64,000 nt of DNA, taken from Jejuia sp043557195 (lineage in GTDB: Bacteria > Bacteroidota > Bacteroidia > Flavobacteriales > Flavobacteriaceae). The stretch is from contig CP121314.1 in assembly GCA_043557195.1 (NCBI GenBank), positions 992,001-1,056,000 of the forward strand. Direction: 5' to 3'. Made by a program: the position numbers and the translations under genes. Within the stretch, counting starts at the first letter, position 1; every line of letters starts with the position of its first letter. This document shows positions 62,712 to 64,000 of the stretch, one piece after another. The notes below the pieces were generated by a model. That model saw nothing but the letters and a program-made list of their open reading frames with translations. It did no database searches and was not told the DNA's origin.

Positions 62712-63225
62712 AATTAAAAAAGCCACAAAAGCAGATATCGAAGTTTTAGCACTTTTAGGTAGACTAACTTGGGCAGAATCTCATGGTCATTATATCGAAG
62801 ATAAAAACGATGTATTAAAATACCTAAATGAGAATTTTTCAGTTTCTAAAACAAAACAGAATATAAACAATTCCAACCAACTCTTTTATATTATGTATGT
62901 AGATGATTTACCTGCAGGTTATGCGAAAGTAGTAGTAAATGCATCAAACGAAAATATTCCATCACAAAACAGCTGTCAATTAGAACGAATCTTCATTCTA
63001 AATGATTTTATACCTTTAAAAATTGGACAAAAGTTGCTCATTTTTGTTGAAGAGCAAGCCAAAAAACTGAAACTAGATACCATGTGGCTCACCGTTTATA
63101 TAAAAAACAATAGAGCAATTAGGTTCTATGAAAAAAATGAATTTAAAAACGTTGGAGAGTTAAACTTCAAAGTCAATGGAAAAGGTTACGAAAATATAGT
63201 TTTCTCAAAAAAAATATTAATATAG
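62704..63225 (+). CDS. GNAT family N-acetyltransferase
   Basis: 173 residues, no signal. GNAT pattern: IKIKKATKADIEVLALLGRL at the start, LERIFILNDFIPLKIGQKLLIFVEEQAK (acetyl-CoA loop region, with a diverged Q/RxxGxG/A motif), LDTMWLTVYIKNNRAIRFYEKNEFKNVGE near the end. Substrate unknown. The eight-base overlap with the membrane-protein gene indicates an operon. Confidence 0.86.
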   Translation: MIKIKKATKADIEVLALLGRLTWAESHGHYIEDKNDVLKYLNENFSVSKTKQNINNSNQLFYIMYVDDLPAGYAKVVVNASNENIPSQNSCQLERIFILNDFIPLKIGQKLLIFVEEQAKKLKLDTMWLTVYIKNNRAIRFYEKNEFKNVGELNFKVNGKGYENIVFSKKILI

Positions 63226-63354
63226 AAGATAAAACTACTGCCAACAAGTTGCATAGTTAATTACACCTTTTGAGGAGCATAGCATTGCGCTATACACAGT
63301 GGTTGTTAAACGACCCCTTACAAAAACAAACTACTATTTTTCCCTAAAACAGTA

Positions 63355-63460
63355 ATTAGCAAACAAGTGCGTTAGGGATTGAACGGCATGTTTGAAATCC
63401 CCGACGCAGGAGGGATTGAGTAGTGAAAGCCCGACCCGACAGGGGAACGCCCAAATTATT
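63355..63460 (+). repeat. Dispersed intergenic repeat family I, copy C
   Basis: ATTAGCAAACAAGTGCGTTA, GGGATTGAACGGC, variable core, AGTGAAAGCCCGACCCGACA, GGGGAACGCCCAAATTATT. Shares ATTAGCAAACA with copy A and CCCAAATTATT with copy B. GCGTT / AACGC ends can pair. Confidence 0.72.
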
Positions 63461-63474
63461 AAAAAAGAAAAAAG

Positions 63475-63494
63475 ATCCCGCTTCTCAGCGGGAT
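63475..63494 (-). terminator. Hairpin with T-rich minus-strand tail
   Basis: ATCCCGCT, loop TCTC, AGCGGGAT; T-rich on the minus strand. A possible second terminator for the leftward gene at the window end. Confidence 0.5.
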
Positions 63495-63506
63495 TAGTTC
63501 AACCAA

Positions 63507-63544
63507 CAAACTTGAGTGTATTTTGATAAAACTTCTCAAGTTTG
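63507..63544. repeat. Perfect 10-base inverted repeat
   Basis: CAAACTTGAG (63507-63516) / CTCAAGTTTG (63535-63544), 18-base loop, between two terminator-like hairpins. Confidence 0.5.
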
Positions 63545-63558
63545 GGTTTCACTAAAAA

Positions 63559-63585
63559 AGGCTGCCAAATTAAATTTAGCAGCCT
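63559..63585 (-). terminator. Terminator of the partial gene at the window end
   Basis: AGGCTGC / GCAGCCT with inner AAAT / ATTT; on the minus strand followed by TTTTTTAG. Confidence 0.7.
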
Positions 63586-63666
63586 ATCTTATAAAGGAAT
63601 CTTATCTTAGTTAACCAACCTACAAACCGAATACGTAAGATGTTCCTTTATCAACCAAAAGCAATA

Positions 63667-64000
63667 TTATTGTATGTTTTCTAAAACTAATATGCGTTCT
63701 ATCTCTCCGTTAGAATCGTAGTCTTTTAACTCAATTCTGTTAGGTGTAATTTCTTTGATTTTCCATCTGTGACGTAACTCAAAGAAAGGTGCATCATCTG
63801 TTCTGAAGTTTAAACCTAAGTTTAAGCCTTCGTATCTGTATCCGTGCCAAGACCCTACATAGTTGTTACCTTGACCTTCAGCAAATAACTTTCCGTTTTC
63901 GTTAAATCCGATTACGTAACCGTCGTAGTTTGGTGTTAAATCTGCATCAAGAACCATGTAAGATGCTACTTCCCAAACACCGTTTACTAAAACTTCGCCA
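63667..64000 (-). CDS. Partial lipocalin-like conserved protein
   Basis: The frame is open from the window edge (64000) to the stop at 63667, so the N-terminus is missing; 110 or so residues are visible. An internal Met at 63957 is not the start because the frame continues upstream (GEVLVNGVWEVASYM). The pattern VWEVASY, YDGYVIGFNENGKLFA, GSWHGYRYEGL, WKIKEITPNRIELKD, ERILVLENI matches a lipocalin-like beta domain that is common in exported flavobacterial proteins. Function unknown. Confidence 0.7.
   Translation of the reverse strand, partial: GEVLVNGVWEVASYMVLDADLTPNYDGYVIGFNENGKLFAEGQGNNYVGSWHGYRYEGLNLGLNFRTDDAPFFELRHRWKIKEITPNRIELKDYDSNGEIERILVLENIQ

Larger units (their letters stand above)
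63226..63666. other. Gene-free 441-base region with repeats and three hairpins
   Basis: Holds a cassette-like spacer (about 63244-63318), repeat family I copy C (63355-63460) and three hairpins (63475-63494, 63507-63544, 63559-63585). No reading frame worth calling. Confidence 0.6.

Noticed and set aside
1..64000. tRNA genes, rRNA, CRISPR arrays, prophage or transposase genes
   Set aside because: I looked for typical cloverleaf ends, spaced direct repeats and recombinase motifs by eye and found none; a tRNAscan or CRISPR search could still reveal a missed case.

Overview
The window is AT-rich chromosomal DNA from a member of the Bacteroidota, almost certainly the family Flavobacteriaceae. 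Evidence: promoters of the TAnnTTTG (-7) type before many genes, a type IX secretion sorting domain, lipoproteins with a Cys-Ser-Asp-Asp-Asp surface-export signal, DUF2911, DUF6588 and PD40 proteins, a fused GatB/AspS protein and a SecDF fusion. I see no rRNA, tRNA, CRISPR array, prophage or insertion sequence. Most of the window is core genome with a few accessory patches.

Layout. 0-5 kb: the 3' end of secA, two M23 peptidases, then an ECF sigma factor / anti-sigma / repeat-rich surface protein operon read leftward from a clear ECF-type promoter. 5-13 kb: DUF2911, meaB, a PAP2 phosphatase, a MATE pump, a candidate small RNA, a PD40 protein, a nitronate monooxygenase-like enzyme and mnmA. 13-17 kb: two paralogous fasciclin lipoproteins whose upstream regions are nearly the same. 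17-28 kb: a MORN protein, yidC, pyrG, a small unknown gene between cassette-like spacers, a CIA30 protein, a methyltransferase, then an outer-membrane beta-barrel receptor divergent from a LytS/LytTR two-component pair with a LytTR-like site between them. 28-38 kb: secDF, mdh, DUF6588, a Gfo/Idh/MocA oxidoreductase and gyrB. 38-46.5 kb: a T9SS cargo protein, a porin-like protein, a dipeptide epimerase, and a small gene-gatA-gatB/aspS operon for tRNA-dependent Asn/Gln synthesis. 46.7-50.1 kb: a large orphan STAND NTPase with TPR repeats, the best candidate for an undescribed system (possibly defence). 50-59.7 kb: DUF4468, DUF202, a second DUF2911, queE, a C1q-like protein, a RidA lipoprotein, a HerA-like ATPase, then a rightward run (lipoprotein, YitT, cupin, hydrolase) and rluF. 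59.7-64 kb: folD and ffh, an Lrp regulator divergent from a membrane protein and an acetyltransferase, and a partial secreted-protein gene.

The most striking anomaly is at about 60,475. ffh loses its C-terminal RNA-binding part and folD loses its N-terminus at the same point, as if several hundred bases were deleted. Since both genes are normally essential or near-essential, this is either an assembly error or a notable lesion.

Other signals: two dispersed intergenic repeat families (three and two copies), found near both DUF2911 genes; an operator array shared by the fasciclin genes; several genes whose -7 box lies only 4-7 bases before the start codon, suggesting leaderless transcripts; a terminator-like hairpin in the gyrB leader; and palindromes over the secDF and lrp promoters.
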